Below, piece after piece: positions 17,409-27,283 of a DNA stretch of 64,000 nucleotides (position 1 is the stretch's first letter; the number at the start of each line of letters is the position of its first letter). Below the pieces are notes generated by a model, which had not been told where the DNA came from, did not search any database, and saw only the letters and a list, made by a program, of their open reading frames with translations. The DNA lies in the NCBI GenBank assembly GCA_003249255.1, contig QKJP01000060.1, positions 1-64,000 of the forward strand, read 5' to 3'. A program made the position numbers and the translations under genes. Source of the stretch: Bacteroidales bacterium. Its GTDB lineage: Bacteria > Bacteroidota > Bacteroidia > Bacteroidales > Marinilabiliaceae.

Positions 17409-19835
17409 CTACAAAGAGTTTTGCTTTCTAATGGAATTGTAATCTATGTAATATAACAGTTTTATTGAAAAGGTGTTCGATTGTGGTTCACTCAGAGTAT
17501 TCGTAAAATTAAGATTATAATTGTTCTCAGGCGTGTTGGTTTCATGAAGGATAGCATTATTCCAGGCAGCAGCTAACTCAGAGCCGGGTGCAAATACCCA
17601 GCTTAATACAAGATCCATGTTGAAAGCATTGAAGTTTTTACTGTGGTCTTTTGGGTAGTTTGCATCTTTCTGTAAGGATCCATCTTCTTGAAGTAAATGA
17701 TAGTCGCGATCTAATACCGATGTCCAGTAATGGCGTCCTCTTAGGCTTAAGTTAAGTTTGTTGTTGAAGGTGTAAGATAATTCAAGAGTATTGGTTATGA
17801 GTCTTATGTGGCGACGAGCTAAATGTATACTGTCGCCAGTTTCGTTGTGGTTAGCGAAATTGTAATAGTTGTTTCGCAAGTTGCTAAAGTTATGGAATAT
17901 AAGATGAAACCGCTGTCCTACACGCAATGTAGTTTCGATTTCGCTCCAAATTTCATCTTGCTTAAATGTAGGCCTGTGGAATGCTCCAATTCGATAATTA
18001 ACGCTAAAGGCTTTTCTTTGGTCGGTATGGATGTTAATATTCCAATAATCACTTGGTGCTAAGTGTAGATAGCGATCATCTACTCTTGGCTCATAATAAT
18101 CATGTTGATTGAAATAATGTCCCCAATTAATCATGTAACCATAGTTATTTGTAAATAAACCCAAAGAATAAAAACCTATGTCGTGGCTATAATCATCGTT
18201 AGGGTTTATAATACGATAGTAGTTGTAACCAAATTCGGTATAGGTTTCTCTAAAGATGAGGGTTGGTTTTACGGTTTTATAGCTAAGCCACGCATGACTT
18301 CGGGCTTGGTTGTTTTGTTTCAGGTAACCCATGTCGTTGGGGTTGTAGTGTGTGCCGTAATAAGTTTGGCGAGCACCATAATTTAAAGCGCTACTGTTCT
18401 TTGAAAAGGCTATTTCACCAAAGCCATCAGATGTTGTTTCATCAATGGAGCGGTAGCCTAAACCTCCTTTACCGCTAATGGCGTAGTTTAGAGATTTATC
18501 TCGAAATTGAAATTCAGTCGCAATCACATTGGCCATGAATGGATCATCGTCAATGGAAGTGGTTTTTTCCATAGACATGTTAGTGTTAATGAGGCTGATG
18601 TATGAGTTGTTATTTAACGCCTGATCGAGCACAAGTACATTGTAGTTAGTGAATGGTTGAACGATCGTACTTCTTTCTATTCCGGTAATTGTATCGCGTG
18701 CAAGGGCTGTTGTTTTAGGCGAATTGGCATTTAAGAATCCAAGGGCTAAACCATGCTTATTCCGGCCTGATATTTTTGTGGAGTTGATAAGTTGTGTTTC
18801 GGTTGCTTTGTCTTCGATAATTTCGTGTTTATTAGTATTCTCGAGAAATTTGGGCTCTTTCCCAATCCTTCTTGAATAGAAAATGCCGGCACGGTTAAAG
18901 AGTTCGATACCTTCGTTAAAGAACTGCCGTTTTTCATCGTAATAGGTTTCAAAAGGCGATAGGTTGAGCTGTTCATCATCAGATTGGATTTGACCAAAAT
19001 CAGGGATTAGCATCATGTCTAATGTGTAACTTTCACTGATTCCATATTTTACATCTAAACCCCCTTTGTAAATCAGGTTAGGAGATTTGCTATGAGGTTT
19101 GTAATCTACATAAGTTGAAGCATAAGGGCTGAAAGATAAGCGAACTGGAGGCTTTATGTTTTTAATGCCGGATAATTGTCCTTGTTGATGGATGAAACCC
19201 GAAATGTTTTTATCCACAAAGTTCCAGGAATTGTTTGAGTTGTATCTTCTAATGTTTCGGTAAATATTTAGCCCCCACAGATGGACCGGACTATCGGGAA
19301 AGCGAATGGCCGAATAAGGAATGCGCATTTCTACTATCCAACCTTCAGAAGTTATGTTTGTTTTGCTTTCCCATACTGCGTTCCAGTTATTGTCTTCCGT
19401 GTCATATTCGCCTTTGATGGCTTTTGAGTCGTTTTGTACTCCGGCCGGGGTAATGAAAAATCCATAAGCAAGTTGGCCTTTGTTATAGGGATCAAGGTAA
19501 ACTCCAAAATAATCAGATAAGCCAACGTTATCTCTTTCAGACAAGAAGTTGTAAATGCTATCCGGAGCACTGTCATACAATTTTGCGCCTACATATATGG
19601 CACTTTCATCATAAAAAAACCATACTTCAGTAGCTTGTAAAGAGGCATCACCGTTGTTGGGTTCAAGTTGTTGAAAGTCTTTTGCCGGTTGAGCCAGGGT
19701 GTAGAAAACTTCATCTAAAACGCCATCGATGTTTAACGGTTGTGGAATGCGAAATGCTGATACTTCTTTCTGAGCTTGAGAGAATAAACTAAAGTTTAAT
19801 ACGGTGAATAGTATGAATGAAATTAGTCTTTGCAT
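17409..19835 (-). CDS. DUF5916 outer-membrane protein with CBM9-like N-terminal domain
   Basis: An 808-aa precursor with a signal peptide ending SLFSQAQ. Residues about 28-215 form a CBM9-like domain (PLNIDGVLDEVFY, VWFFYDESAIYVGAKLYD, GWIVEMRIPYSAIRF). The rest is DUF5916: YDEKRQFFNEGIELFNRAGI, FYSRRIG, and many alternating aromatic beta strands consistent with an outer-membrane barrel. The family is common in Bacteroidota; ligand and transport role are unknown. It is the first gene of a pair with the M28 peptidase, which suggests peptide or glycopeptide handling at the outer membrane. Confidence 0.85.
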   Translation of the reverse strand: MQRLISFILFTVLNFSLFSQAQKEVSAFRIPQPLNIDGVLDEVFYTLAQPAKDFQQLEPNNGDASLQATEVWFFYDESAIYVGAKLYDSAPDSIYNFLSERDNVGLSDYFGVYLDPYNKGQLAYGFFITPAGVQNDSKAIKGEYDTEDNNWNAVWESKTNITSEGWIVEMRIPYSAIRFPDSPVHLWGLNIYRNIRRYNSNNSWNFVDKNISGFIHQQGQLSGIKNIKPPVRLSFSPYASTYVDYKPHSKSPNLIYKGGLDVKYGISESYTLDMMLIPDFGQIQSDDEQLNLSPFETYYDEKRQFFNEGIELFNRAGIFYSRRIGKEPKFLENTNKHEIIEDKATETQLINSTKISGRNKHGLALGFLNANSPKTTALARDTITGIERSTIVQPFTNYNVLVLDQALNNNSYISLINTNMSMEKTTSIDDDPFMANVIATEFQFRDKSLNYAISGKGGLGYRSIDETTSDGFGEIAFSKNSSALNYGARQTYYGTHYNPNDMGYLKQNNQARSHAWLSYKTVKPTLIFRETYTEFGYNYYRIINPNDDYSHDIGFYSLGLFTNNYGYMINWGHYFNQHDYYEPRVDDRYLHLAPSDYWNINIHTDQRKAFSVNYRIGAFHRPTFKQDEIWSEIETTLRVGQRFHLIFHNFSNLRNNYYNFANHNETGDSIHLARRHIRLITNTLELSYTFNNKLNLSLRGRHYWTSVLDRDYHLLQEDGSLQKDANYPKDHSKNFNAFNMDLVLSWVFAPGSELAAAWNNAILHETNTPENNYNLNFTNTLSEPQSNTFSIKLLYYIDYNSIRKQNSL

Positions 19836-20065
19836 GTTCTTGTAGAGTATAACTTAGCTAAGTTAAAGAATTGCAAGGTTTCATGTTTAAGGTTGTCAAA
19901 AATTTTGACATGAAATTGAGGAGGATTGTCAAAAAAAGTATGGCCTTATGCTGTTTTTACCGCAGAGGATGTGAGAGAATTAATGGAGATTGCAGTGGGA
20001 CGGAGCTTATTAGTGGTGAATGATGGTTCTAAATGAAGATATTTAATGTTTTGGAAAAAAGAATT

Positions 20066-20473
20066 TCATTTTAAAGGATTTATAATAGTAAGACTGTCTT
20101 CAATAATTTGACCATCCTGCATATCCTCAGAATATAGAACTTTACAATTGGTGAACAAAGCAGCTGCAATTATTAGAGAGTCGTAGAATGAATAATTATA
20201 TTTATCTGCGATACGACAAGCAAGTTCAATCGTGTCGGGTTTGTTTATATATACGTTAAAGTTTGAACTTACTTCAGAGATTACGTTTTTAACAATCCTC
20301 CAGCTGAGTTTAAATTTTTTCTTTAGAGTATTAGATAGCTCTGTAAGAACTTGGGTACTAATGAATGTATCAGCTTGGTTAACTATTTCTAAAGCTTTTT
20401 GAAGTTTAAGGGGTTCGTCTTCAGAGTAGCAGTATATAAGGATGTTGGTGTCAATAAAGCAATTATCTTTCAT
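20066..20473 (-). CDS. VapC-like PIN-domain ribonuclease toxin
   Basis: About 136 residues from the ATG at 20473; in-frame ATGs at 20482 and 20491 are alternatives. PIN signatures: CFIDTNILIYCYSEDEP with the first catalytic Asp, the Glu in STQVLTELSN, and YSFYDSLIIAAAL followed by LYSEDMQDG with the last acidic residues. VapC toxins are Mg-dependent RNases that act on tRNA or rRNA. The gene overlaps the upstream antitoxin-like frame by 11 bp, the usual type II arrangement. The C-terminus ends at the usual family length. Confidence 0.82.
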   Translation of the reverse strand: MKDNCFIDTNILIYCYSEDEPLKLQKALEIVNQADTFISTQVLTELSNTLKKKFKLSWRIVKNVISEVSSNFNVYINKPDTIELACRIADKYNYSFYDSLIIAAALFTNCKVLYSEDMQDGQIIEDSLTIINPLK

Positions 20474-20759
20474 TTGCTTCATTTCGGTCAAATTTATAGT
20501 TTTTAGTTTGTAATCTTATTGTAGAGAAGTTTTTAATTTTGTTTGAGCTATAAATCACATCATTTTGAAAATGGGGTGGATTTAACTCGATTAGATCATG
20601 ATTAGTTTCAACTGGTAAGACAATAACTTCAAATTTCCCGTCTTTAAAATTGTCAGGTAAATTTAATTTCACCACCTTATTTTTTATGTCTATTATTTCA
20701 CGGTGTGCTTTCATTTCAGCCTCTTTTTTTATTGCTGTTGCCATACTGTGAATGTTCAT
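20463..20759 (-). CDS. VapB-like antitoxin of the PIN toxin
   Basis: 98 residues if it starts at 20759, or 83 from the internal ATG (MKAHREIIDIK). The N-terminal beta-rich part KNKVVKLNLPDNFKDGKFEV with VIVLP looks like the short strand-turn segment of antitoxins paired with PIN toxins. The C-terminal half is polar and ends FDRNEANER, the expected toxin-neutralising tail. It overlaps the toxin start and lies first in the pair, as expected for autoregulation. The exact antitoxin family is not certain. Confidence 0.65.
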   Translation of the reverse strand: MNIHSMATAIKKEAEMKAHREIIDIKNKVVKLNLPDNFKDGKFEVIVLPVETNHDLIELNPPHFQNDVIYSSNKIKNFSTIRLQTKNYKFDRNEANER

Positions 20760-20844
20760 ACGGAAATTTAAGATTAAAGTTCTCTATAATAAGAGAAAAG
20801 TATGTAAAAATCAATAATTATCGAAATAAGATATAAATAAGATC

Positions 20845-20878
20845 AAAAAATCCCTGCCTCAAAACTGAAGCAGGGATT
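20845..20878 (-). terminator. Terminator of ilvC
   Basis: On the minus strand ATCCCTGC pairs with GCAGGGAT across a 12-nt loop and is followed by TTTTTTG. It lies 24 bp after the ilvC stop codon. Confidence 0.8.
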
Positions 20879-20901
20879 CTATATTTAATTGAAATCGATC
20901 G

Positions 20902-22380
20902 TTATCCAACGATTTTCTTCATTGCAGTCATTGACTCACGTAAGTAAGCACCAACTTCTTCTACCGGGTGGAAACGGATGATTTCGTTAACTGCGATTAA
21001 TTGCGCGTTGTCAACACCGTTATCTTTTCCTTGTCCGAAAGGCTTTCCAATGATGTCTGTATCAACAGTTTTCATGAAGTCAGCTAACAAAGGCTTACAA
21101 GCGTGATCGAATAAGTAACAACCGTACTCAGCAGTATCAGAAATTACACGGTTCATTTCGAATAATTTCTTACGAGCGATGGTGTTCGCGATCAATGGCG
21201 TTTCGTGTAACGACTCGTAGTAAGCCGACTCTTCTTTGATACCGGCTTCAGTCATTGTTTCGAATGCCAACTCAACCCCAGACTTAACCATAGCTACCAT
21301 TAAAACTGCGTTGTCGAAGTACTCTTGTTCAGAGATTTCAACATCTCCGGCAGGCGTTTTCTCAAAGTTTGTTTCACCGGTAGCAGCACGCCAGGTTAAT
21401 AAGTTGATATCGTCGTTAGCCCAGTCTTCCATCATAATGCGAGAGAACTCACCGCTCATGATATCGTCTTGGTGCTTTTGGAATAATGGACGCATGATTT
21501 CTTTCAACTCTTCTGATAATTCAAAAGCTTTGATTTTAGCAGGATTGCTTAAACGATCCATCATGTTAGTGATACCACCGTGTTTTAAAGCTTCAGTGAT
21601 GGTTTCCCAACCGTATTGGATTAATTTAGAAGCATAACCTTTGTCAATTCCTTTTTCTACCATTTTGTCGAAGCAAAGGATAGAACCGGTTTGTAATAAA
21701 CCACAAAGGATAGTTTGCTCACCCATTAGGTCAGACTTCACCTCAGCAACAAATGAAGAACGTAATACACCGGCAGTGTGACCACCAGTAGCAACAGCGT
21801 AAGCTTTAGCCTGCTCAAGACCTACCCCTTTAGGATCGTTCTCAGGGTGAACAGCGATAAGAGTTGGAACACCAAATCCACGCTTGTACTCTTCGCGAAC
21901 CTCAGAACCAGGAGACTTAGGAGCAACCATAATTACAGTAAGGTCCTTACGGATTTGCATACCTTCTTCTACGATGTTGAAACCGTGAGAGTAAGATAAA
22001 GTAGCACCTTCTTTCATTAATGGCATGATAGCGCTAACAACTGCTGTGTGTTGTTTATCCGGAGTAAGGTTGATAACTAAATCAGCAGTAGGAATCATTT
22101 CTTCGTAAGTACCCACTTTGAAGTTGTTTTCTACAGCGTTTTTGTACGACTGGCGTTGCTCTTTGATAGCAGCTTCACGCAAGGTATAAGATACATCAAG
22201 ACCAGAGTCTCTCATGTTAAGACCTTGGTTAAGACCTTGTGCACCACAACCAACGATCACACATTTTTTACCTTCAAGTGCTTTTACACCATCAGCGAAT
22301 TCAGAACGATCCATGAATTCACAAACACCTAGCTGATTTAATTGCTCACGCAAAGGAAGCGTGTTAAAATAATTTGCCAT
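20902..22380 (-). CDS. ilvC: Ketol-acid reductoisomerase, class II (long form)
   Basis: 492 residues, the length of the E. coli-type class II enzyme with a duplicated C-terminal domain. It converts acetolactate or acetohydroxybutyrate to the dihydroxy acids of valine, leucine and isoleucine synthesis with Mg2+ and NADPH. The Rossmann loop is [15 protein letters not shown] (Gly44-Gly49), and Arg68, Arg76 and Ser78 match the NADPH-selecting residues of the long form. Metal and substrate residues lie in the [11 protein letters not shown] and YYESLHE regions. It stands alone here, not in an ilvDBN cluster, with its own terminator. Confidence 0.97.
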   Translation of the reverse strand: MANYFNTLPLREQLNQLGVCEFMDRSEFADGVKALEGKKCVIVGCGAQGLNQGLNMRDSGLDVSYTLREAAIKEQRQSYKNAVENNFKVGTYEEMIPTADLVINLTPDKQHTAVVSAIMPLMKEGATLSYSHGFNIVEEGMQIRKDLTVIMVAPKSPGSEVREEYKRGFGVPTLIAVHPENDPKGVGLEQAKAYAVATGGHTAGVLRSSFVAEVKSDLMGEQTILCGLLQTGSILCFDKMVEKGIDKGYASKLIQYGWETITEALKHGGITNMMDRLSNPAKIKAFELSEELKEIMRPLFQKHQDDIMSGEFSRIMMEDWANDDINLLTWRAATGETNFEKTPAGDVEISEQEYFDNAVLMVAMVKSGVELAFETMTEAGIKEESAYYESLHETPLIANTIARKKLFEMNRVISDTAEYGCYLFDHACKPLLADFMKTVDTDIIGKPFGQGKDNGVDNAQLIAVNEIIRFHPVEEVGAYLRESMTAMKKIVG

Positions 22381-22630
22381 TTTTAATGATCTATAAAATT
22401 AAAATCTATTGTTTTTCAATGATTTGAAGTTTTTGCAAAAGGCTCCAACTTCATGATACAAAGCAAGTAATTAATTTTGAGCGCAAAAAGTAAAAAAGCT
22501 TAATTTTTAGGTACTTTTTATGGATATGAAAAAGTAGTGAGAGGTGAGAGGTGAGATGAAGAATGTTAACGCAGGCATGTCTCTATGTCTTTGGTATAGA
22601 ATAGTCTCACTCGTTTTTGCTAAAAAAGAC

Positions 22631-23512
22631 TTACTCCAAAGACTTATTACGGTATTGAAGGGGTGTTAAATTTGTTTGCTTTTTAAAGAACTTTGTAAAG
22701 TAGGATTGATCCGAGAAATGCATTTGGTCTGCAATTTCAGTTACGCTCATGGAGGTGTGTATGAGAAGGCGTTTGATTTCCAGAAGTTGCTTTGCCTGAA
22801 TGATTTGGTTGGATGTTTTACCGGTGAGTTGTTTTACAGTTTGAGTTAAGTGATTAGGGGTAATGTTTAGCATCTCTGCATAGTCATTAATGGATAAATT
22901 GTTAATGTAGTTTTCTTCAACAAGCTGGTAAAAGCGTTTGACCAATATCTGACCTTTTCCTTTTTGTACCAATTCATCTTTGTAGTTGTATTGTGTGGAG
23001 CAATTGACCAAAATTAAATCCAGGATAGAGCGTAAAAGTTCAGGCACAAAGCCTTCCGGTTTATTTACTTCTGCAATGCCTTTTAGAAATAGTTGTTCGA
23101 TAAACATAAAATCATCCTTGCTGAGTTGAAGAGGAGGATTGTTTTGCTTAATTGTGAAGAAGAACGGAAATTCAAGCAAGCGGTTTTGATTACTTTGGTT
23201 CAGAAGATAAAACTCTGCTGTAAATATAAATATGTAACCTTCAATGTCATTTGATAACTCTAGTTTATGAGCTTGCCCAGGTGACATAAAGAAAATACAA
23301 GGCGGTTTGATTACATAGCGGTTGCTATCGATTACATGGTAACCGGATCCTTTAGATAAAAACAGAACCTCATAAAAATCATGTCGATGCGGGTATTCGA
23401 CCTGAAAATGCCGATTGGCATCAAATACTTCCAACTGAAAATGCCGATTCTCCTTTTCAGAAGAAGAAAAGTTATGTAAGCTATAGGTTGGTATGTGATG
23501 CTTGCGACTCAA
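22631..23512 (-). CDS. AraC-family transcriptional regulator
   Basis: 293 residues. The N-terminal cupin-like sensor includes QVEYPHRHDFYEVLFLSKGS and a PGQAHKLEL turn. The C-terminal pair of HTH motifs is INDYAEMLNITPNHLTQTVK and MSVTEIADQMHFSDQSYFTK followed by FFKKQTNLTPLQYR, which is diagnostic of AraC. The sensor may bind a small molecule, but the ligand and the target genes are not evident. The neighbouring genes point away or are biosynthetic. Confidence 0.88.
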   Translation of the reverse strand: MSRKHHIPTYSLHNFSSSEKENRHFQLEVFDANRHFQVEYPHRHDFYEVLFLSKGSGYHVIDSNRYVIKPPCIFFMSPGQAHKLELSNDIEGYIFIFTAEFYLLNQSNQNRLLEFPFFFTIKQNNPPLQLSKDDFMFIEQLFLKGIAEVNKPEGFVPELLRSILDLILVNCSTQYNYKDELVQKGKGQILVKRFYQLVEENYINNLSINDYAEMLNITPNHLTQTVKQLTGKTSNQIIQAKQLLEIKRLLIHTSMSVTEIADQMHFSDQSYFTKFFKKQTNLTPLQYRNKSLE

Positions 23513-23847
23513 AATCCTTGATGCTGGTTATTGGGCAAAGGTATGTGAATTCTATTAATTGATGGATGCAAAATTGTTTTTAATGAAGAGAATAACTCAC
23601 TGTCTTACCTGCTAGCGCGCAAATAACAACGTAACGCGTTGGTTCGTGATTGCAACGCGGACCGAATAAATAAAGCAAAAAGTACATAGCCTTTTAATGT
23701 CTATTGTGCTACGAGCCTTTTTACGTTAAAGAATTCTTCATCTATAAAACAAGTTCGGAATTTTATAAGCGAAATCTTCGTCTAATTTGCTCATTGTCTC
23801 ATTTCCAAATCATTTTTATTATTTTTGTTGCAATTCAAAATATATCT
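23513..23847. other. Divergent spacer with a GC-rich inverted-repeat patch
   Basis: No gene is seen. Positions about 23611-23665 are clearly richer in G and C than their surroundings and contain TAGCGCGC, AACGCGTT and GCAACGCGGACC, an imperfect inverted arrangement around CGCG. The frame upstream of the dCMP deaminase is open but unconvincing as coding sequence. Confidence 0.4.
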
Positions 23848-24315
23848 ATGACTTGCGAGATTCGTTCCAAAGAAGAAAAACAATTCCTTTTAGATCAGCG
23901 CTATTTAGCCATGGCGCGTATATGGGCTCAAAATTCATACTGTGTTAGGCGCCAGGTTGGAGCCATTTTGGTGAAAGATAAAATGATTATCAGTGATGGA
24001 TACAATGGCACGCCATCCGGCTTTGAGAATGTATGTGAAGATGAGAACAATAAGACCAAACCTTATGTTTTACATGCAGAGGCCAATGCCATTTCAAAAG
24101 TTGCCCGGTCGAACAATAGTTCAGATGGAGCTACACTTTATGTAACGGCATCCCCTTGCATCGAATGTGCTAAATTGATCATTCAAGCAGGAATAAAACG
24201 AGTGGTTTTTACCGAAAAATACCACACCGAAGATGGCGTTCTTCTTTTAGACAGAGCAAATATTGAAGTGGTGCATGTTGAAGATGAAATGAGTGTGAAT
24301 TTTATCAATAAGTAA
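23848..24315 (+). CDS. dCMP deaminase (ComEB-like)
   Basis: 155 residues from the ATG at 23848; an open upstream extension lacks family similarity. The zinc-dependent cytidine-deaminase fold is clear: RYLAMARIWAQNSYC, VGAILVKDKMIISDGYNGTP, HAEANAI (His76, Glu78) and SPCIECAK (Cys104, Cys107). It deaminates dCMP to dUMP, supplying thymidylate synthesis. The S41 protease gene follows 80 bp downstream in the same direction, an order I believe is common in Bacteroidota. Confidence 0.9.
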   Translation: MTCEIRSKEEKQFLLDQRYLAMARIWAQNSYCVRRQVGAILVKDKMIISDGYNGTPSGFENVCEDENNKTKPYVLHAEANAISKVARSNNSSDGATLYVTASPCIECAKLIIQAGIKRVVFTEKYHTEDGVLLLDRANIEVVHVEDEMSVNFINK

Positions 24316-24395
24316 GAATATAGAATAAAATTCCTTTTGCGTCTTGGTGGTTTTTGCGAGAGGATAATAAACAGATAAAATGAAATTATAAGATT

Positions 24396-26012
24396 ATGAC
24401 ACAAAATACACGCAGGCAAATATTAACCCCAATGATATTTGCAGTACTATTAGCCTTGGGGATTTTTATTGGACGAAATTTTTTTCCAAATGGCAACTTA
24501 TCATTTAAAAGTCCGCTAACCGTATATCCGCAAACAAATAAATTAGATGCGATTCTAAATCTAATAGAAGAAGAATATGTTGATACGGTTGATACCAAGA
24601 AGATTGTAGAGCATATTATACCTGAATTATTAAAAGATTTGGATCCGCACACGGTGTATATTCCGGCAAAAGATCTAACCAAAGTCAATGAAGAGTTACA
24701 GGGTAACTTTGGTGGAATTGGAGTTCAGTTTAGTATGCAAAAGGATAGTGTACTGGTAATCAAAGTTATTTCCGGTGGCCCCTCTGAAAAAGTTGGCTTG
24801 ATGGCCGGTGACCGAATTGTAACAGTGAATGACACTGCCTTTGTAGGCGATAGCATTAACTCTAATATGGTTATGAATAAGCTTCGAGGTGAGATGGGAA
24901 CAATGGTGAAGGTTGGCATTGTACGTCCGCCTTCTCAAAAAATTATCCCCTATGAAATTACCCGCGGTACCATTCCAATTTACAGTGTGGATGCAAGTTA
25001 TATGGTTGATAGTGTAACCGGATACATTAAGGTTGAACGCTTTGCGCAAACAACTTATCAAGAGTTTGTAACGGCCTTAGCTAAGTTAAAAGCTCAGGAA
25101 GCTCAAAATGTTATTGTTGATTTGCGTGGAAACTCAGGCGGATTACTGGATGTGGCCATTAACATGTGTAACGAGTTTTTGGCTCGTAAGGAGTTAATTG
25201 TTTATACCGAAGGAAAAGCTCAAGCCCGACAAGATGTTTATGCAAATGGAGCAGGTACTTGTCAGGATACTAAAGTGATAGTTTTGATTGATGAGTTTTC
25301 GGCATCAGCCAGTGAGATTTTTGCCGGAGCCATTCAGGATAACGATAGAGGTGTTGTGATCGGTCGTCGTAGTTTTGGTAAAGGATTAGTACAGCAGCAA
25401 ATTCCCTTGCCTGATGCTTCAGCCATCCGTTTAACTGTGGCACGCTATTATACCCCTGCCGGTCGTTGTATTCAAAAATCGTATGAGAACGGTAACGAAG
25501 ATTACTTTTCGGATATCTATCACCGCTACGAAAATGGAGAGTTTTTTAATCAGGATAGTATCCATTTTAACGATTCCGTCCAGTATAAAACCAAGAATGG
25601 CCGAATCGTTTATGGTGGAGGAGGTATTATGCCGGATGTGTTTGTGGCTCGTGATACAACTTTGTACACCAGTACTTATGTTGCACTACGTTCGAGTGGA
25701 GCCATTTATCAATATGCATTAGAGTTTTCAGATAAACACCGCAAGGAATTGGATAAATACACTTCGGCTAAAGCCATGAAAAAATATTTAGATCAACAAG
25801 ATCTTATGACTGAGTTTTTAGCTTATGCCAAAGGAAAAAAGGTTGAGGTTAAGCCTGATGAATATATTGCATCAAAGGTATTAATCGATAATGAGGTGAA
25901 AGCTTACATTGCTCGTAATGTGATCGATAATGATGGCTTTTATCCGATTATTAACGAAGTGGATGAGGTGTTTATTAAGGGTGTTGAGATGGCGACTAAG
26001 GAGCTGGAATAA
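24396..26012 (+). CDS. S41 C-terminal processing peptidase (CtpA/Tsp type)
   Basis: A 538-aa protein with an N-terminal membrane anchor (about 12-30) and probable periplasmic catalytic part. A cap/helical segment has LDPHTVYIP. The PDZ domain (about 103-185) contains GGIGVQF and GGPSEKVGLMAGDRI. The protease core has VDLRGNSGG and the Ser-Lys dyad: Ser304 in FSASASEIFAG and Lys329 in GRRSFGKGLVQ, spaced 25 residues as in Tsp. The C-terminal extension of about 130 residues is helical. It degrades or trims periplasmic proteins recognised by their C-termini. Confidence 0.93.
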   Translation: MTQNTRRQILTPMIFAVLLALGIFIGRNFFPNGNLSFKSPLTVYPQTNKLDAILNLIEEEYVDTVDTKKIVEHIIPELLKDLDPHTVYIPAKDLTKVNEELQGNFGGIGVQFSMQKDSVLVIKVISGGPSEKVGLMAGDRIVTVNDTAFVGDSINSNMVMNKLRGEMGTMVKVGIVRPPSQKIIPYEITRGTIPIYSVDASYMVDSVTGYIKVERFAQTTYQEFVTALAKLKAQEAQNVIVDLRGNSGGLLDVAINMCNEFLARKELIVYTEGKAQARQDVYANGAGTCQDTKVIVLIDEFSASASEIFAGAIQDNDRGVVIGRRSFGKGLVQQQIPLPDASAIRLTVARYYTPAGRCIQKSYENGNEDYFSDIYHRYENGEFFNQDSIHFNDSVQYKTKNGRIVYGGGGIMPDVFVARDTTLYTSTYVALRSSGAIYQYALEFSDKHRKELDKYTSAKAMKKYLDQQDLMTEFLAYAKGKKVEVKPDEYIASKVLIDNEVKAYIARNVIDNDGFYPIINEVDEVFIKGVEMATKELE

Positions 26013-26021
26013 AGAAAATGT

Positions 26022-26131
26022 GCTGAATTGTCAAATTGCCGAATTGTAGAGGTGCTAAATTGTTTAATGTGCTGATGTGCAAATGGCCTCTTGACCTAAT
26101 CATCTAAAGGCCTAACGACCTAAAAAGGCAC
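26022..26131. repeat. Composite of dispersed repeats R3 and R4
   Basis: About 110 bp of degenerate short units: GTGCTGAATTGTCAAATTGC, GTGCTGATGTGCAAATGG, then CCTCTTGACCTAATC and CCTAACGACCTAA. Similar strings occur at 40431-40812, 57168-57345 and 58612-58650. Confidence 0.6.
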
Positions 26132-26244
26132 TGACAGATTTGCAGAAATTAATCGTTATTTATGAAAAAAAAATCAGGCGATTGATTTTTGCACAGTTCT
26201 TGTATATAGAGAACCTCGTATTTAAAATTGTTATTCAAAAGATT

Positions 26245-26514
26245 ATGGTAGGTTTATTAAAGACGATATTTGTAATTATTCTCTTCTATTATTTATTTAA
26301 ATACATCGGGCGACTGTTGTTACCGGTTTTATTGAAGAAAGGAGTTGAGAAGATGCAACAAAATCAATATCGTCAGTACAATGGTGGGGGAGATAATAAT
26401 TATCAGAATCAGCAAGAAAAAGGGAAAGTAACCATTACCAATTCAGCTCAAAAGAAGCGCACTAACCCATCTCAGGATCAAGGGGAATATGTAGATTTTG
26501 AGGAAATCAAATAA
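26245..26514 (+). CDS. DUF4834-type small membrane protein
   Basis: 89 residues from the ATG at 26245; the open frame upstream lacks membrane-protein character. One strong TM segment (LLKTIFVIILFYYLFKYIGR) is followed by a Gln/Asn-rich cytosolic tail ending GEYVDFEEIK. The single TM and the VDFEEIK-like end are typical of the DUF4834 family of Bacteroidota, whose function is unknown. It is followed by a terminator. Confidence 0.7.
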   Translation: MVGLLKTIFVIILFYYLFKYIGRLLLPVLLKKGVEKMQQNQYRQYNGGGDNNYQNQQEKGKVTITNSAQKKRTNPSQDQGEYVDFEEIK

Positions 26515-26560
26515 GCAATCTAGAATATCATCTTTGGGGATGATTGATGATGATATTTTA

Positions 26561-26598
26561 AGCCTTATAACCGGGATGTTGTAAGGCTCTATTTTTTT
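26561..26598 (+). terminator. Terminator after the DUF4834 gene
   Basis: AGCCTTATAAC pairs with GTTGTAAGGCT (one wobble) around a short loop, followed by a run of seven T. Confidence 0.75.
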
Positions 26599-26636
26599 AT
26601 GTATGATGCAAAATTGATTGGCTAGACGAAACAAAA

Positions 26637-26710
26637 CATCAACACAGAGACTCTAGGACACAGAGTTTTCAAGTTTTACTTTATAAACTCTGTGCTTTTA
26701 TTTCTCCGCC
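26637..26710 (-). repeat. Dispersed repeat R2, copy 3 (inverted, truncated)
   Basis: Read on the minus strand it contains CACAGAGTTTATAAAGT, AACTCTGTGT and GAGTCTCTGTGTTGATG, collinear with the palindromic half of the copies at 978 and 14839. The right-end ATAATTGCGGA part is absent. It lies between two convergent genes. Confidence 0.7.
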
Positions 26711-26797
26711 TGCATTGGGCAGATCTATGTTAATTTAATTTTGGGTAAAAACGGATAGGCATATTATTTACTTATTAGTTTTTTATGAGGTGTTGTT

Positions 26798-27283
26798 TTA
26801 AAACAATAACGCAACACTTAATCCATTTGAATTAAGTCCCATTCGAATTTCTTTTTTAATGATGTTATCCTTCATTTTAAGATCATCATTGAATAAATTG
26901 ACCGCATTATTATATTGTTTGCCGGATTTGGATTGAAGTGGAATGGCCACAGCAATTAGTCCGGCACCAATTCCAACCAAAGTCCAGTTCGCATCGCCGC
27001 CTGCTAAGGCTTGGCCTAACGGAAAACCAATCAGAAACCCTCCCGCAGTTCCACAGATGTTGCTTAGGGATTTATTTGATTGAGCTTTGTTGAATTCTTT
27101 GTAGGCTACCTCGTTTGTTTTTAGAGCATCTTTTGTTTCCTGTAGAGATAGCTTTATGTTTTTTTGAGAGAATTCGTATTTGCCTCCAGTTTTTTTAATG
27201 GAAAGCGTATCTGTTATGGTTTGTCCGAATGAAGAAGAAAATCCAAAGAAAAGAATGTAGAATGCTAAGATGATTTTTTTCAT
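26798..27283 (-). CDS. Small secreted protein with a glycine-zipper segment
   Basis: 161 residues from the ATG at 27283, chosen because it starts a good signal peptide (KKIILAFYILFFGFSSSFGQ). A coiled central part is followed by a glycine-rich hydrophobic stretch (GGFLIGFPLGQALAGG, then LVGIGAGLIAVAIPL) that could insert into a membrane, and it ends with a beta-like segment (GLNSNGLSVALLF). I do not recognise a named family. It is monocistronic. Confidence 0.6.
   Translation of the reverse strand: MKKIILAFYILFFGFSSSFGQTITDTLSIKKTGGKYEFSQKNIKLSLQETKDALKTNEVAYKEFNKAQSNKSLSNICGTAGGFLIGFPLGQALAGGDANWTLVGIGAGLIAVAIPLQSKSGKQYNNAVNLFNDDLKMKDNIIKKEIRMGLNSNGLSVALLF

Noticed and set aside
21236-21637. 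Plus-strand frame inside ilvC
   Set aside because: The minus strand encodes a highly conserved enzyme across this region; the plus frame is a by-product of its codon use.
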